Source of the DNA: Cyclobacteriaceae bacterium
Lineage (GTDB): Bacteria; Bacteroidota; Bacteroidia; Cytophagales; Cyclobacteriaceae
Assembly: GCA_028284125.1 (NCBI GenBank)
Contig: JANQSI010000009.1
Coordinates: forward strand, 124,001 to 188,000
Direction: 5' to 3'
DNA length: 64,000 bases
Program-made: the position numbers and the translations under genes
The notes under the pieces: generated by a model
The model's input: the letters and a program-made list of their open reading frames with translations, nothing else
The model's database searches: none
Told to the model about the DNA's origin: nothing
Shown here: positions 35,855 to 44,025 of the stretch, one piece after another
Numbering within the stretch: position 1 is the stretch's first letter
Layout: each line of letters begins with the position of its first letter

Positions 35855-37000
35855 ATGAGACAGCTTTTTACCATTGTAGCAGCTTTGGTATGTGTGTTTG
35901 CCATGGCACAAAAAAAGCCAAACATCAATAAGGCAAAAGCCGCCTATGACAAGGGCGAAATAGCGGAAGCTAAAGCAATTATTGATGATGCAATCGAATA
36001 CGAAAAAACAAAAGAGAAGCCTAAAACCTGGTATTACAGAGGCATGATTTATGTGACGATTGATACAAGTACCAATGATCCGGAGGCGATGAGAATTGCC
36101 AAGGAATCGTTCGCTAAGGCATTGGAGCTAGATCCTACGCAAAAATCACTCAATGAAATTGTAGGTACTGGAATTCAGAATGTTGACTCCAGAATGCAGA
36201 ATTACTACGGTTTTTATTTCAACAAGGCGATTTCCCACTATAATGCCGAAGAATTCAGCGAAGCTACCGGAAACTTTGAGAAGGCCTATTTTATCATGGA
36301 AGACACGACCTCAATTTTGTATGCGGCATATTCCGCTACAGAATCAGGAGATGAAGAACGAGCGAATGAAAATTACAAAAAGTGTATTGAGGCAGGAATA
36401 ACCGATATGGGAGTCTACTTACGATTATATAATTACCTGATCGTAAGAAAGGAATTAGACGAAGCTTATGCACTTTTAGGAGATGCGTTAAAAGTTCATC
36501 CTGGTAATGTTGATTTGATGAAATACCAGATCAACATTTTGATTGAACAAGATAAGATCGATGAAGCAAAATCAGGAATAGAAGAGGCGATTGCACAAGA
36601 GCCTGATAATGCGGACTTACATTTTAGCCTTGGTGTGATTTACGAAGAGCAAGAAAACATGGCTGAGGCAAGAGCAAGCTACGATAGAGCCATCAAAGCC
36701 GTGCCAGACCATTACAATGCGAATTTCAACCTCGGGGTTATGGTATTTAATGAGTGTAATGAATTGATTAAGGAAAGAAATGCGCTTAGCTATAAAGAAG
36801 AGAAAAGAATCAAGGAACTTGATGTAGCCATAGACGAAAAACTTGAAGATGCGCTTCCATACTGGGAAAAGCTTTACACGATCAGAAACAAGGAAGAGTC
36901 TGTATTGGAAACACTCAAGTACATCTATACCAATTTGAAAATAATGGATAAGGCAGAGAAAATTGCCGATGAGTTAGATGCTGTGAAGGCAGGCGGATAA
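35855..37000 (+). CDS. Exported TPR-repeat protein
   Basis: A 381-residue protein starting at ATG 35855 with signal peptide MRQLFTIVAALVCVFAMAQ. The upstream in-frame codon at 35813 lies inside gyrA and would spoil the signal. The mature protein is a run of tetratricopeptide repeats, for example KAYFIMEDTTSILYAAYSA, PDNADLHFSLGVIYEEQ and PDHYNANFNLGVMVFNE. Such periplasmic TPR proteins act as scaffolds; the partner is unknown. A strong terminator follows. Confidence 0.82.
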   Translation: MRQLFTIVAALVCVFAMAQKKPNINKAKAAYDKGEIAEAKAIIDDAIEYEKTKEKPKTWYYRGMIYVTIDTSTNDPEAMRIAKESFAKALELDPTQKSLNEIVGTGIQNVDSRMQNYYGFYFNKAISHYNAEEFSEATGNFEKAYFIMEDTTSILYAAYSATESGDEERANENYKKCIEAGITDMGVYLRLYNYLIVRKELDEAYALLGDALKVHPGNVDLMKYQINILIEQDKIDEAKSGIEEAIAQEPDNADLHFSLGVIYEEQENMAEARASYDRAIKAVPDHYNANFNLGVMVFNECNELIKERNALSYKEEKRIKELDVAIDEKLEDALPYWEKLYTIRNKEESVLETLKYIYTNLKIMDKAEKIADELDAVKAGG

Positions 37001-37027
37001 CTGTTGTTAAAGTATTGTAATCCAAAG

Positions 37028-37050
37028 AGCCACCTTTCGAGGTGGCTTTT
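37028..37050 (+). terminator. Rho-independent terminator
   Basis: An 8-bp stem (AGCCACCT / AGGTGGCT) with a stable TTCG tetraloop followed by a T run, 27 nt after the TPR gene stop. It probably ends the gyrA-TPR transcript. Confidence 0.85.
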
Positions 37051-37083
37051 TGGTTTAATTTGATTTTCAACTATGAACAGCTT

Positions 37084-37677
37084 ATGAACAGATTTTTCAA
37101 TTCGCTTACGATACTGACATTCCTTTTCATCATAGTGGGATGTAAAAAGCTACGAACCTCATGGACAAAGGAGGGTTATGAAGGAAGATACTTTGCATCA
37201 CTAGCCGTATTGAGTTTAGAAGCAGATGCAGAAGAAAGAACTACTTACGAGAAGTATACGATCGACTTACTAGTTGAAAAAGGAATTAAAGCAATACCAG
37301 GATCAGTGATTGGGTTAGATTCCATTACTTCGAATCTTGACTTAGAAAGTTTGATCTTGGAAAATAACTTGGATGGAATTCTAACCATTGGTTTGACGAA
37401 ACGAGAAGAAGGCGGAATTTTACCAGAGGATTATAACAAGTTCAGCAAATTCCACTCACATCGATTTACAGAACTCAATACGCAACGCTACCTTGTTTCT
37501 GGAGGAAAGTACGTCATGGAAGGACTGCTTCATGATCTTAAAGTTCCGGAAGACAATGACCTGGTGTGGCGAGGCGAAATGGCCATGTTAGATCCAAACA
37601 GTGCAAATGCTAAAGAACGATTTATTAGAAGAGCAGTCAATCAGCTTGTTAGTGAAAAGCTTCTTACAACACAATAG
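37084..37677 (+). CDS. Lipoprotein, unknown
   Basis: A 197-residue lipoprotein. From ATG 37084 (MNRFFNSLTILTFLFIIVGC) the lipobox Cys is residue 20. The in-frame codon at 37042 overlaps the terminator and is rejected. The mature protein has a Rossmann-like alternation (FASLAVLSL, GILTIGLTKRE), somewhat like small LpoB/DUF4136-type lipoproteins, but I cannot assign a family. It is the last gene before the accessory island. Confidence 0.65.
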   Translation: MNRFFNSLTILTFLFIIVGCKKLRTSWTKEGYEGRYFASLAVLSLEADAEERTTYEKYTIDLLVEKGIKAIPGSVIGLDSITSNLDLESLILENNLDGILTIGLTKREEGGILPEDYNKFSKFHSHRFTELNTQRYLVSGGKYVMEGLLHDLKVPEDNDLVWRGEMAMLDPNSANAKERFIRRAVNQLVSEKLLTTQ

Positions 37678-38131
37678 TGCTTATTCTATAACTAATTATT
37701 TAACATAATATAAATTATATAACAAAATCGGATACTGAGCTTTTGAGGCTGTTTGACGATTCTACACTATTTAGATTATATAATGATGCGCACGGCTAGT
37801 GATTATTGTTAACCAGCAGAGCTGGGAATTTGTACGTGTACTACATCTGAGGTTTAATCTTTTAGATCCTGCTTCTAGCTGAGGTGTTATATAATTGTTC
37901 CGCTTTGGCGGAATTACCAGCCCCAAGCAAAAGTTTTCCAGCCAACATGCATCGTATAGATTCTCGTATTCGGGTATTTGTTCAGGTTGTTTTCCTATAC
38001 GCCATTCTCAGCGATTAGGAATTTGGCTGTTCAAACCCTTGCTGGCCATTGCTCTATTTTGCACCTTATTCTTTCCGCTTTTTGTTAAATAATTTATCTT
38101 TATATCTACCGTAAGAAATTTAGAGATCATA
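37678..38131. other. Non-coding stretch at left edge of accessory island
   Basis: 454 nt without a convincing gene. The 10-mer ATTATATAAC occurs at 37714-37723, its reverse complement at 37886-37895, and the near-palindrome ATTATATAAT at 37775-37784. A further direct copy lies at 39203-39212. GTTCCGCTTTGGCGGAAT (37897-37914) forms a small hairpin. Near 38091-38098 TATCTTTA resembles a -7 element for the next gene. Confidence 0.4.
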
Positions 38132-38464
38132 ATGGCATCAGAAACAAGAATAAACCTAACAGTTGATTGTGTATTCACCCTTCTTGACAGGGATGATGAT
38201 CCACAGAAAAGCTCATATGAAAAGCTTGCTGATATTGAAGATAGAACGTACACTCGTAGGCATAGATATGTAGCGGAAGGACTTATAATAGACCCATCTG
38301 GCCGAGGGCTCGAAAACTGTCCTGAAGCCGCAAGTCAAGCCTTCGAAAAAGTTGAAGCTCAAAAAGCCATGGATATCGCTACTTATAATGGTAATGATAT
38401 GATCGTTCTCTCGACTGTATATGGCGCATTGAATTATGGCAAATGCACATCAAAGACCTTTTGA
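38132..38464 (+). CDS. Small orphan protein
   Basis: A 110-residue acidic, soluble protein with ATG start 38132; no signal peptide or recognisable domain. Cys residues sit at VDCVF, LENCPEA and GKCTS. It is flanked on both sides by repeat-rich non-coding DNA, as typical cargo of an accessory region would be. Coding status rests on the intact frame and normal composition only. Confidence 0.45.
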   Translation: MASETRINLTVDCVFTLLDRDDDPQKSSYEKLADIEDRTYTRRHRYVAEGLIIDPSGRGLENCPEAASQAFEKVEAQKAMDIATYNGNDMIVLSTVYGALNYGKCTSKTF

Positions 38465-38826
38465 CTATAAAGGACCTCATTCCGAGAAGTAAATCAATTC
38501 ATTGCCTCGCTTCCTAACCATGTGAGAATCTCGTAAAACACCACGTGTACGTACTTTGACTTGTTTACCTCTGTACGGAGTTCATTCAGGCCCACTCAAG
38601 ACGCTGGGCTTTTACTTTTTTCATTGCCGGGCAGACGCTTCTGTAAAAAAGTAAACAAAAATCTAGCGGTCCGACGTTTCGGCAGAATAAAGCTTCCACG
38701 CACAGCCCAACGCATGGCCCGCTATTTTGTCAACCAGCCCGCCTAGATGCAGACTGTTCTATTTAACATAATAATAGACTGATCAATATTGAATTTAGCA
38801 ACAGTAAACTATTAAGCTTATCTTCT
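38465..38826. repeat. Non-coding repeat region (copy of the 57.1 kb repeat)
   Basis: 362 nt. Positions 38522-38609 match 57111-57200 in the same orientation with scattered substitutions; both contain GTGAGAATCTC, TACTTTGACTTGT and CATTCAG-CCCACT. Downstream is a GC-richer segment (about 38630-38750) with AAAAAAGTAAACAAAAATC and Cys/Arg-type codon noise. It encodes only implausible frames. Probably a dispersed non-coding repeat. Confidence 0.6.
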
Positions 38827-39204
38827 CTAATCTTCTGTGAAAGGTGTATAAATCCAGTTTATATTTTCAACTATGTTAATAGCAAGATAAGCTCTCTTTA
38901 GCTCACCTAAATAGATCAGGTCTCCTCTGGCAATAATGACAATTCTATCATCTTGCCTTTTTGCTTCGAAATATACATTGTATTCTGTGAATTCAATTAT
39001 TGATCCGGAACAGGTCGACTCAACCCCACATTCATGTAGCGCTTTAGAGATCCTCTTAGTTGGGGCGTGAATGCTTCTTTGTGTAATTGAAAACGCCCCC
39101 GACTCAACAGCTTCCAAACTTATATCACACTTAATATATTCAATCGTTTGTGCTTTGCTTGAATGACATAATAATGCTATGAAAAGAAAAGCTAATAGTT
39201 TCAT
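38827..39204 (-). CDS. Small exported protein, orphan
   Basis: Starting at ATG 39204 the product is 125 residues with a good signal peptide (MKLLAFLFIALLCHSSKAQ). Upstream in-frame codons would bury the signal. The mature part has three Cys (KCDIS, HECGVESTCSG) and beta-strand character. It lies 10 nt downstream of the next minus-strand gene, so the two form an operon. No family recognised. Confidence 0.55.
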   Translation of the reverse strand: MKLLAFLFIALLCHSSKAQTIEYIKCDISLEAVESGAFSITQRSIHAPTKRISKALHECGVESTCSGSIIEFTEYNVYFEAKRQDDRIVIIARGDLIYLGELKRAYLAINIVENINWIYTPFTED

Positions 39205-39214
39205 TATATAACGA

Positions 39215-39529
39215 TCAATACGGACAATTAAAGTATGGTCGGTAAGTACATCCACCATTTCCATTGCCAAAGTAGTGATATCGTCTTAAGAAGGCATCCT
39301 TATCAATACCAAAATGTTCTGCAACGAAATCTCCTAACATAGAATCATTGAACCGCTCATTTCTTACTATGTCACCCCAATAACCATATGGAATGCCATC
39401 GTCTGTAAATTCAATGGTAGTCTTAAAATACTCCATGTCGTCAGCACTTAAGCGAGAAAATGGGGTGTTGCGAGAATTTTGGGAATCTAAAAAGGATTCA
39501 AAGTCTGATTTACCTTTAAAAGTTGTCAT
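39215..39529 (-). CDS. Small protein with Gly/Cys/Tyr-rich C-terminal tail
   Basis: A 104-residue soluble protein. Residues 1-85 are acidic and look folded or leader-like (DSMLGDFVAEHFGIDKDAFL). The last about 18 residues change sharply to GNGNGGCTYRPYFNCPY, with two Cys. The layout of an acidic N-terminal part and a short Gly/Cys/aromatic end recalls peptide-natural-product precursors, but no maturase gene is next to it; only a small exported protein follows. Function not assigned. Confidence 0.5.
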   Translation of the reverse strand: MTTFKGKSDFESFLDSQNSRNTPFSRLSADDMEYFKTTIEFTDDGIPYGYWGDIVRNERFNDSMLGDFVAEHFGIDKDAFLRRYHYFGNGNGGCTYRPYFNCPY

Positions 39530-39752
39530 GATTATGTGGGTTATTTTGTGAACAATTTAATTTCATATCAATATGAGATGATCAAATTACTTTAATGAAT
39601 ATTCTGATCCTATACCCATTTTTAGGTATTTTTCACACAACGATATGACTTATTAAAGAAATTTTATAATCTATTGAGAAATCAAAACAATCCGCTATTT
39701 GTAAAGTGATAGTTTAGAAACTATACAATATGGGGTTCTACATAAAATAATA

Positions 39753-39989
39753 TTAGCGCATCTCTTCTTCAGCTCGAGTGAAGAAATCGATCAGCATATA
39801 GAAATCACAAGCCACTCCCTCGAAATCATTCGGTAATGCTTCATGTTCGCAGATGATGTATTGCAGATAAACTTTAAGTATGCTCTTACGGATGGCGTCT
39901 GGTGGTGAGAAATTTAATAGGTTGTCTAGTTCGTTGATTATTTCAGTGGTCAGTTTGGAATTTTCAGGAAGAACTATTGATTTAGGCAT
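39753..39989 (-). CDS. Small hypothetical protein divergent from XRE regulator
   Basis: A 78-residue acidic helical protein (MPKSIVLPENSKLTTEII), no signal. It is divergently oriented to the HTH gene at 40170 and shares a 180-nt control region with palindromes. It may be a partner or target of that regulator. No known family seen. Confidence 0.55.
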   Translation of the reverse strand: MPKSIVLPENSKLTTEIINELDNLLNFSPPDAIRKSILKVYLQYIICEHEALPNDFEGVACDFYMLIDFFTRAEEEMR

Positions 39990-40009
39990 TTAATCACATA
40001 TCTAATTGT

Positions 40010-40029
40010 AACCGATGTAAATATCGGTT
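40010..40029. promoter_or_regulatory. Inverted repeat in divergent control region
   Basis: AACCGAT and ATCGGTT, 7-bp arms with a 6-nt spacer, 21 nt upstream of the 78-residue gene. It could be an operator or a 5' leader hairpin of that gene. Confidence 0.4.
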
Positions 40030-40051
40030 TAACCAATATTATACGCAAATA

Positions 40052-40116
40052 AAACAATGTTTATTTCGATGAAAACATTCTTTACAATTGGATAAATATT
40101 GTTCAAAACAGTGTTT
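40052..40116. promoter_or_regulatory. Twin operator-like palindromes AAACAnTGTTT
   Basis: Two perfect palindromes of the form AAACA-n-TGTTT lie at 40052-40062 and 40106-40116, centres 54 nt apart. The second overlaps the expected -33 region of the HTH gene promoter. This is a likely autoregulatory site for the XRE protein. Confidence 0.5.
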
Positions 40117-40140
40117 TTATCGTTCTGAGGCCATATTTTG

Positions 40141-40148
40141 TATCTTTG
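40141..40148 (+). promoter_or_regulatory. -7 element of the XRE gene
   Basis: TATCTTTG matches TAnnTTTG; a T-rich -33-like stretch (40113-40118) lies about 22 nt upstream. Transcription would begin near 40155, leaving a leader of about 15 nt before the TTG start. Confidence 0.5.
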
Positions 40149-40169
40149 GATTGATAAAAGACTCTCCTA

Positions 40170-40373
40170 TTGGAACGAATAAACAGGATCAAAGAAGTAC
40201 TTGTCATTAAAGGAATGAGCCAAAAGAAATTGGCAGAGATCATGGACAAGAATCCAAACACCATTACTTCAATCTGTAACAATAAGTCGCAACCTCACTT
40301 AAAGGACTTAAAGCGAATGGCGGAGATCCTGGATGTTGATATTCGGGAGTTGTTGGTATCTACAAAAGAATAA
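40170..40373 (+). CDS. XRE-family helix-turn-helix regulator
   Basis: A 67-residue single-domain Cro/CI-type DNA-binding protein. The HTH (about 16-40) includes MSQKKLAEIMDKNPNTITSICNNK written across two helices. The start is TTG at 40170, the only start that keeps the first helix. It sits at the head of a short plus-strand pair with the DUF3800-like gene (8 nt apart) and probably controls itself through the AAACAnTGTTT palindromes. Such small XRE proteins are common in defence and mobile loci. Confidence 0.85.
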   Translation: MERINRIKEVLVIKGMSQKKLAEIMDKNPNTITSICNNKSQPHLKDLKRMAEILDVDIRELLVSTKE

Positions 40374-40381
40374 TTACTGGT

Positions 40382-41329
40382 TTGTCTAGATGGAACGACA
40401 TAGACGGTCCTGCTCCAAGTTGGGTATCAATGCTTAATAAAGCGATGCTCATCACAGACCTGCCCAGTCTAAGGGGTCCTAGTATTTATATAGCCTCTGA
40501 TTATGCAGGAGAAGTCAAGAATGATCAGTACTCTGTTTACTCATTTCTATTCTGTGATCTAGCAAATTCAAAATCATATTTTCAAGACGTATCCAGCTTA
40601 AGGAGAAATAGCTCACTCGGCTACAGGAGAATGAACTTCAAAAACCTGAATGATAAGATTAGATTATCTCATATTGAGAACTTCTTAACAGCCGCTGGTC
40701 AAATAGAGGGCGTTCTTCTAAATCTGGTTCTTAACAAGAGTATAATTCCCATACTAGATGAAAGTTCATATCCCGATCGATGGCATGACATCTTTGATTT
40801 AAAGGGTAATTGGAAGGATAAGGTGTTTACTAGAATGGTCAGAATTGTTCATTTTGTCAGTGTGTTAATGGGCGGACTTCTAAAAGAGGGCCAAAACGCA
40901 TATTGGATTTCTGATGATGACAATATTTTTTCGAATCCTGATTTTAATAAAGATGTTGGCAATATAATTGGCAGGCTAACAAGTTTCTATCTTAAGCAGC
41001 GACCTGGGGAATTGGGTCTTGGCACCACAGCAATCGATGAGGGGGATCTTATTGAAGAAGATTTGACGGGAATCTGCGATTTAGTGGCAGGTACTTTGGC
41101 CGAATTGATACCATACTATTCCACGCTACCTCAGTGGAATAAGGGGGATCAAAAGACATTTTTCTATGATCAATTACGAGAGAAAACTCAAATAATTGGC
41201 TATTGGCTATCTCAACCCAATGCGGCCCTCATGAGGAAAACATTTATTTTCGAACCTCATGAAGAATCCTTCAAAATGAGAATATTAAACTTGGAGAGAC
41301 CAAAACTTGACTACTTTAAATGGAGCTAA
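40382..41329 (+). CDS. DUF3800-like protein (putative RNase H-fold)
   Basis: 315 residues, TTG start at 40382. The first strand IYIASDYAG and following SVYSFLFCDL resemble the D-[ED]-x-G strand pair of DUF3800 proteins. Near the C-terminus, TTAIDEGDLIEEDLTGICDLVAG resembles the final Asp-bearing helix of that fold. Conserved acidic residues (D40, the DDDN cluster, D222-type) could bind metal. The Asp-Glu-Ser signature is altered (SDYAG), so the assignment is tentative. It is probably co-transcribed with the XRE regulator. It is convergent with the DUF5131 gene: the two overlap by 4 nt at their 3' ends. Confidence 0.5.
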   Translation: MSRWNDIDGPAPSWVSMLNKAMLITDLPSLRGPSIYIASDYAGEVKNDQYSVYSFLFCDLANSKSYFQDVSSLRRNSSLGYRRMNFKNLNDKIRLSHIENFLTAAGQIEGVLLNLVLNKSIIPILDESSYPDRWHDIFDLKGNWKDKVFTRMVRIVHFVSVLMGGLLKEGQNAYWISDDDNIFSNPDFNKDVGNIIGRLTSFYLKQRPGELGLGTTAIDEGDLIEEDLTGICDLVAGTLAELIPYYSTLPQWNKGDQKTFFYDQLREKTQIIGYWLSQPNAALMRKTFIFEPHEESFKMRILNLERPKLDYFKWS

Positions 41330-42051
41330 ACACTTCTTTGTAGTTCTATCTCTGGCATTTCATCGTAGGTTTTTCCTTTTAGAACTCTCCCATTTCTCTT
41401 CTTGTTTCTTCCACCCCATTGCTTGAAGAAAAATGCAACATCGTGATGTTCACACTGCTCTTGAATTTCAATAACCCACTCTGGTTTCATTGGTCTTGGT
41501 CTATGACCGCTTTCCCCGCCAACGATAACCCAGTCAATATTTTCTAAGTCCAGTCTTGACAAGGGACCAATCAGAGGTTCCAAAGAAAGGAATTTCACTT
41601 TTGCGTCAGTTTTCCTTAAAAAGTCAATGCGCTCTTCCACTTTTGAATCTTCCACTGAAACTCCCATCCAAATATTATGACTCCATTTGAGCTTGGGACT
41701 TAGTTCCAATAGTCTTTCGGCCCTTTTTGTTAGCACTTGAAAAACATGTTGAGGGTTTTCACGCATGACTGTGAACACTCTCTGAATAAATGAAAGAGGA
41801 ATATCCTTATGGAACAAATCACTCATTGAGTTCACAAAAACTATTTTGGACTTCTTCCATTTGTATGGAGTTTCTAATTCTTTTTCATGAATTCTTACTT
41901 CAAAATTATCCTTATACTTTTCTACTCCCATTGCCTGGAGTCTTTTAGACATAATCTCTGCATAACAGAACTTGCATCCCTGTGAAATCTTGCTGCATCC
42001 TGTAGTTGGATTCCAAGTCATTTCTGTCCATTCTATACTTGACTGTGCCAT
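41326..42051 (-). CDS. DUF5131 / phage Gp37-Gp68 family protein (three-Cys, radical-SAM-like)
   Basis: 241 residues. The N-terminal motif C19-x6-C26-x2-C29 (TGCSKISQGCKFCYA) is the hallmark of this family and probably binds an Fe-S cluster. Other family blocks are FVNSMSDLFHKDIP, VFQVLTKRAERL, WMGVSVED, FLSLEPLIGPL and VIVGGESGHRPRPM. Its start abuts the tcmP stop with no gap, and TcmP proteins are named as partners of this three-Cys protein. The family is known from phages and accessory regions; the biochemical reaction is not established. Confidence 0.88.
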   Translation of the reverse strand: MAQSSIEWTEMTWNPTTGCSKISQGCKFCYAEIMSKRLQAMGVEKYKDNFEVRIHEKELETPYKWKKSKIVFVNSMSDLFHKDIPLSFIQRVFTVMRENPQHVFQVLTKRAERLLELSPKLKWSHNIWMGVSVEDSKVEERIDFLRKTDAKVKFLSLEPLIGPLSRLDLENIDWVIVGGESGHRPRPMKPEWVIEIQEQCEHHDVAFFFKQWGGRNKKRNGRVLKGKTYDEMPEIELQRSV

Positions 42052-43176
42052 TTATTTTAGTTTAAAAGATACTTTGTCAGGGTCGTCTCTATAGTTCTTA
42101 TAATTGAGATAAAAAGACTTCTTCCTGGCCCTAGTACCATTAGCAAGTATAACTTCAAGTTTTGAATCTACTTGCCATGAATCAAAAACCTCATTTGCAT
42201 GCTTTGGCAGAAAACCAAGTCGCAATACGAACTCGAAGATTTCGGCATTACTTCTTTCTTTTGATCCCATAAACTCTTCAAGCTCAACAGCTAATTTATT
42301 AGTTTCCTGACCCGCAAAAAGACCAAGTTGTGGGGAATAATGCCAACCCTTGCCTGCCTCTGCATCTATATCCCACTTTGCCTCCAACATCTTCTCAAAA
42401 CCTTTTATGTGAGAAGTGAAAAAGAAGAGACAGAATACAGTGCTACTATCTTTTTGGATTGTAAAAGTGTCAACGTACAACTCCGTAAGTTTTGATTGAA
42501 ACCCTTCCCTAAGTTGATTTATGAATGACCACACATTATCTGATTTGTTCCAGTCTTTATATGGTACAATTTCTTCAATAAAATCTTTCAGAGCAGTTGG
42601 CGTACCATTAGTTTCAAATCGATACATGAACTGAGTTGGAAGCCAAAGTAGAACCTCTGTTTTCTTGTTTTTCATCAGTTCTTTTATGTGACTAACCTTA
42701 ATGTGCTTGTATTCATATGGGTCTATGAATACAAAAGCCTTTTCCTGTTTTATCGACGCAAGTTCTTTAGCTGTAACTTTTAACAGGTCTTTATAATCTT
42801 CTGATTTGAAATCTACTTTGGCTATATCACTATTTAGAAGGGATTTCTCCGTTAGAAAATTCTTAGTTTTTGCTACTTTCGATTCATCAAGGTCATTTAG
42901 GAGAACATCTATCTTAGGTATTCTTTTGCTCCTGGAGAGAAAACTGTAGTAGCAGTCCTTAACTGCCTTCATAAGAACCACTGGACTACCATAGCCACCA
43001 TTATCATAAACGCCCTCACCACAGAACAAATCGTATATCCTGATCTTCTGAGAGTACCCGTCATTGCTTATGATATTGAGGTACTTATTTATGTAAACTC
43101 CAAGTAATCTGACTTTGGCTTCAGAATGATTAAGTAGATTTTTCTTAGAGCTTCTTTTCTTTCCCACTTTACTCAA
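42052..43176 (-). CDS. tcmP: Three-Cys-motif partner protein TcmP
   Basis: 374 residues. The N-terminal half is methyltransferase-like: IYDLFCGEGVY (about 47-57) is a SAM-loop-like motif, followed by GSPVVLMKAV, and FVFIDPYEYKHI is a D-P-[YF]-like motif IV. The C-terminal half is specific to TcmP. It is transcribed directly ahead of the DUF5131 gene (stop and start abut), the standard arrangement. It may modify a nucleic acid or nucleotide with the partner (inference). A 226-nt gap separates it from the upstream abiV gene. Confidence 0.85.
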   Translation of the reverse strand: MSKVGKKRSSKKNLLNHSEAKVRLLGVYINKYLNIISNDGYSQKIRIYDLFCGEGVYDNGGYGSPVVLMKAVKDCYYSFLSRSKRIPKIDVLLNDLDESKVAKTKNFLTEKSLLNSDIAKVDFKSEDYKDLLKVTAKELASIKQEKAFVFIDPYEYKHIKVSHIKELMKNKKTEVLLWLPTQFMYRFETNGTPTALKDFIEEIVPYKDWNKSDNVWSFINQLREGFQSKLTELYVDTFTIQKDSSTVFCLFFFTSHIKGFEKMLEAKWDIDAEAGKGWHYSPQLGLFAGQETNKLAVELEEFMGSKERSNAEIFEFVLRLGFLPKHANEVFDSWQVDSKLEVILANGTRARKKSFYLNYKNYRDDPDKVSFKLK

Positions 43177-43402
43177 ATCAGTTGTTTATGACCGTTAAAA
43201 TACTAAATATATTAGCATAATCAAAGTTAACTAGTTGATGCCTCTGGAAGTCGATAACCTTGTTCTCATGTAGTAGAAACTCCCTTTCCTCAAGAAAATG
43301 ATTAGTGGCAAGAATTCGATTGCCTGCTGGCCTGGATGATCAATTCAATTTAAACTTAAATTTCTAGATCCTAACTATCAATAAAGATTCACCATTTGCT
43401 AC

Positions 43403-44014
43403 TTATTCTATGATTTTGTAATCCTCTGGGTTTATTTGTGTGAGGACTTCCAAGGTCTCTGCAAATGGAGTTGCGATTCTCACTGCCCTTTGATACGTTT
43501 CAAAATTAACAGAGCTAGGTAGTTGCCAGTTTCCATCAGTGTAATCCACATAAAACCCTGTCTTCTTAAGTTTGTCAGCATCTTTCCACCATTTCTCAAA
43601 ATCCCTTTCTGATTTCAGAAACTTTTCTAGAACATTATGAAGTAAAAGAATAATGCTAATGTCTAGAGCAACATGTTTTGATTCTTTAATCATTTTTTTG
43701 AAAGAGTCTAAGACATTGTGAATTGAATTCAACAATGACTGCATTTCAGCTGCATGTCGGTGTTTTGTTTTGTGGTCTCTAAAAAAGAGAGATATATCTG
43801 TGTCTGTTTTCACATTGAAGAATCCTGCTGTTAGAATCACACATTTGACATACTCCTCTACTGACAGAACAAGTAATGAACAAGCTAGACCATACTTTTT
43901 GATACTACCCATACTTTTACCTTGGATGTAGAGTGAGTTTCCATTCTTCACACATGCTTTTACACCAGCTAGGAGTACCTCTTTTGTAGCTGTTTTGAAG
44001 TCGATTTCATTCAT
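43403..44014 (-). CDS. AbiV-family (HEPN) abortive infection protein
   Basis: 203 residues, all helical. AbiV features are present: ACVKNGNSLY followed by KYGLACSLLVLSVEEYVK (the Glu pair helix), FFRDHKTKHRHAAEM and KTGFYVDYTDGNWQLPS. AbiV of Lactococcus blocks phage translation, and the Pfam family belongs to the HEPN group. It starts 11 nt after the reverse-transcriptase gene stop, so they form an operon. No classical R-x4-6-H motif stands out; HKTKHRH could serve as the basic/His centre. Confidence 0.8.
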   Translation of the reverse strand: MNEIDFKTATKEVLLAGVKACVKNGNSLYIQGKSMGSIKKYGLACSLLVLSVEEYVKCVILTAGFFNVKTDTDISLFFRDHKTKHRHAAEMQSLLNSIHNVLDSFKKMIKESKHVALDISIILLLHNVLEKFLKSERDFEKWWKDADKLKKTGFYVDYTDGNWQLPSSVNFETYQRAVRIATPFAETLEVLTQINPEDYKIIE

Positions 44015-44025
44015 TCAGTAAATAA

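Noticed and set aside
37895-38092. 65-codon frame MFRFGGITSPK...
   Set aside because: It has Cys/Ser/Phe-rich composition typical of translated non-coding repeat DNA, with no supporting context.
38561-38746. 61-codon frame inside the repeat region
   Set aside because: It lies across the dispersed repeat and is Arg/Phe-rich; most likely a spurious frame.
37711-39212. Integron cassette (attC) array suggested by GTTATATAAT words ahead of small genes
   Set aside because: There are only 10 nt between the two small minus-strand genes, far too little for an attC site, and no integrase or paired R/L boxes are present.
39753-40373. Toxin-antitoxin module from the 78-residue protein and the XRE protein
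   Set aside because: The genes are divergent, not an operon, and the small protein shows no toxin family features.
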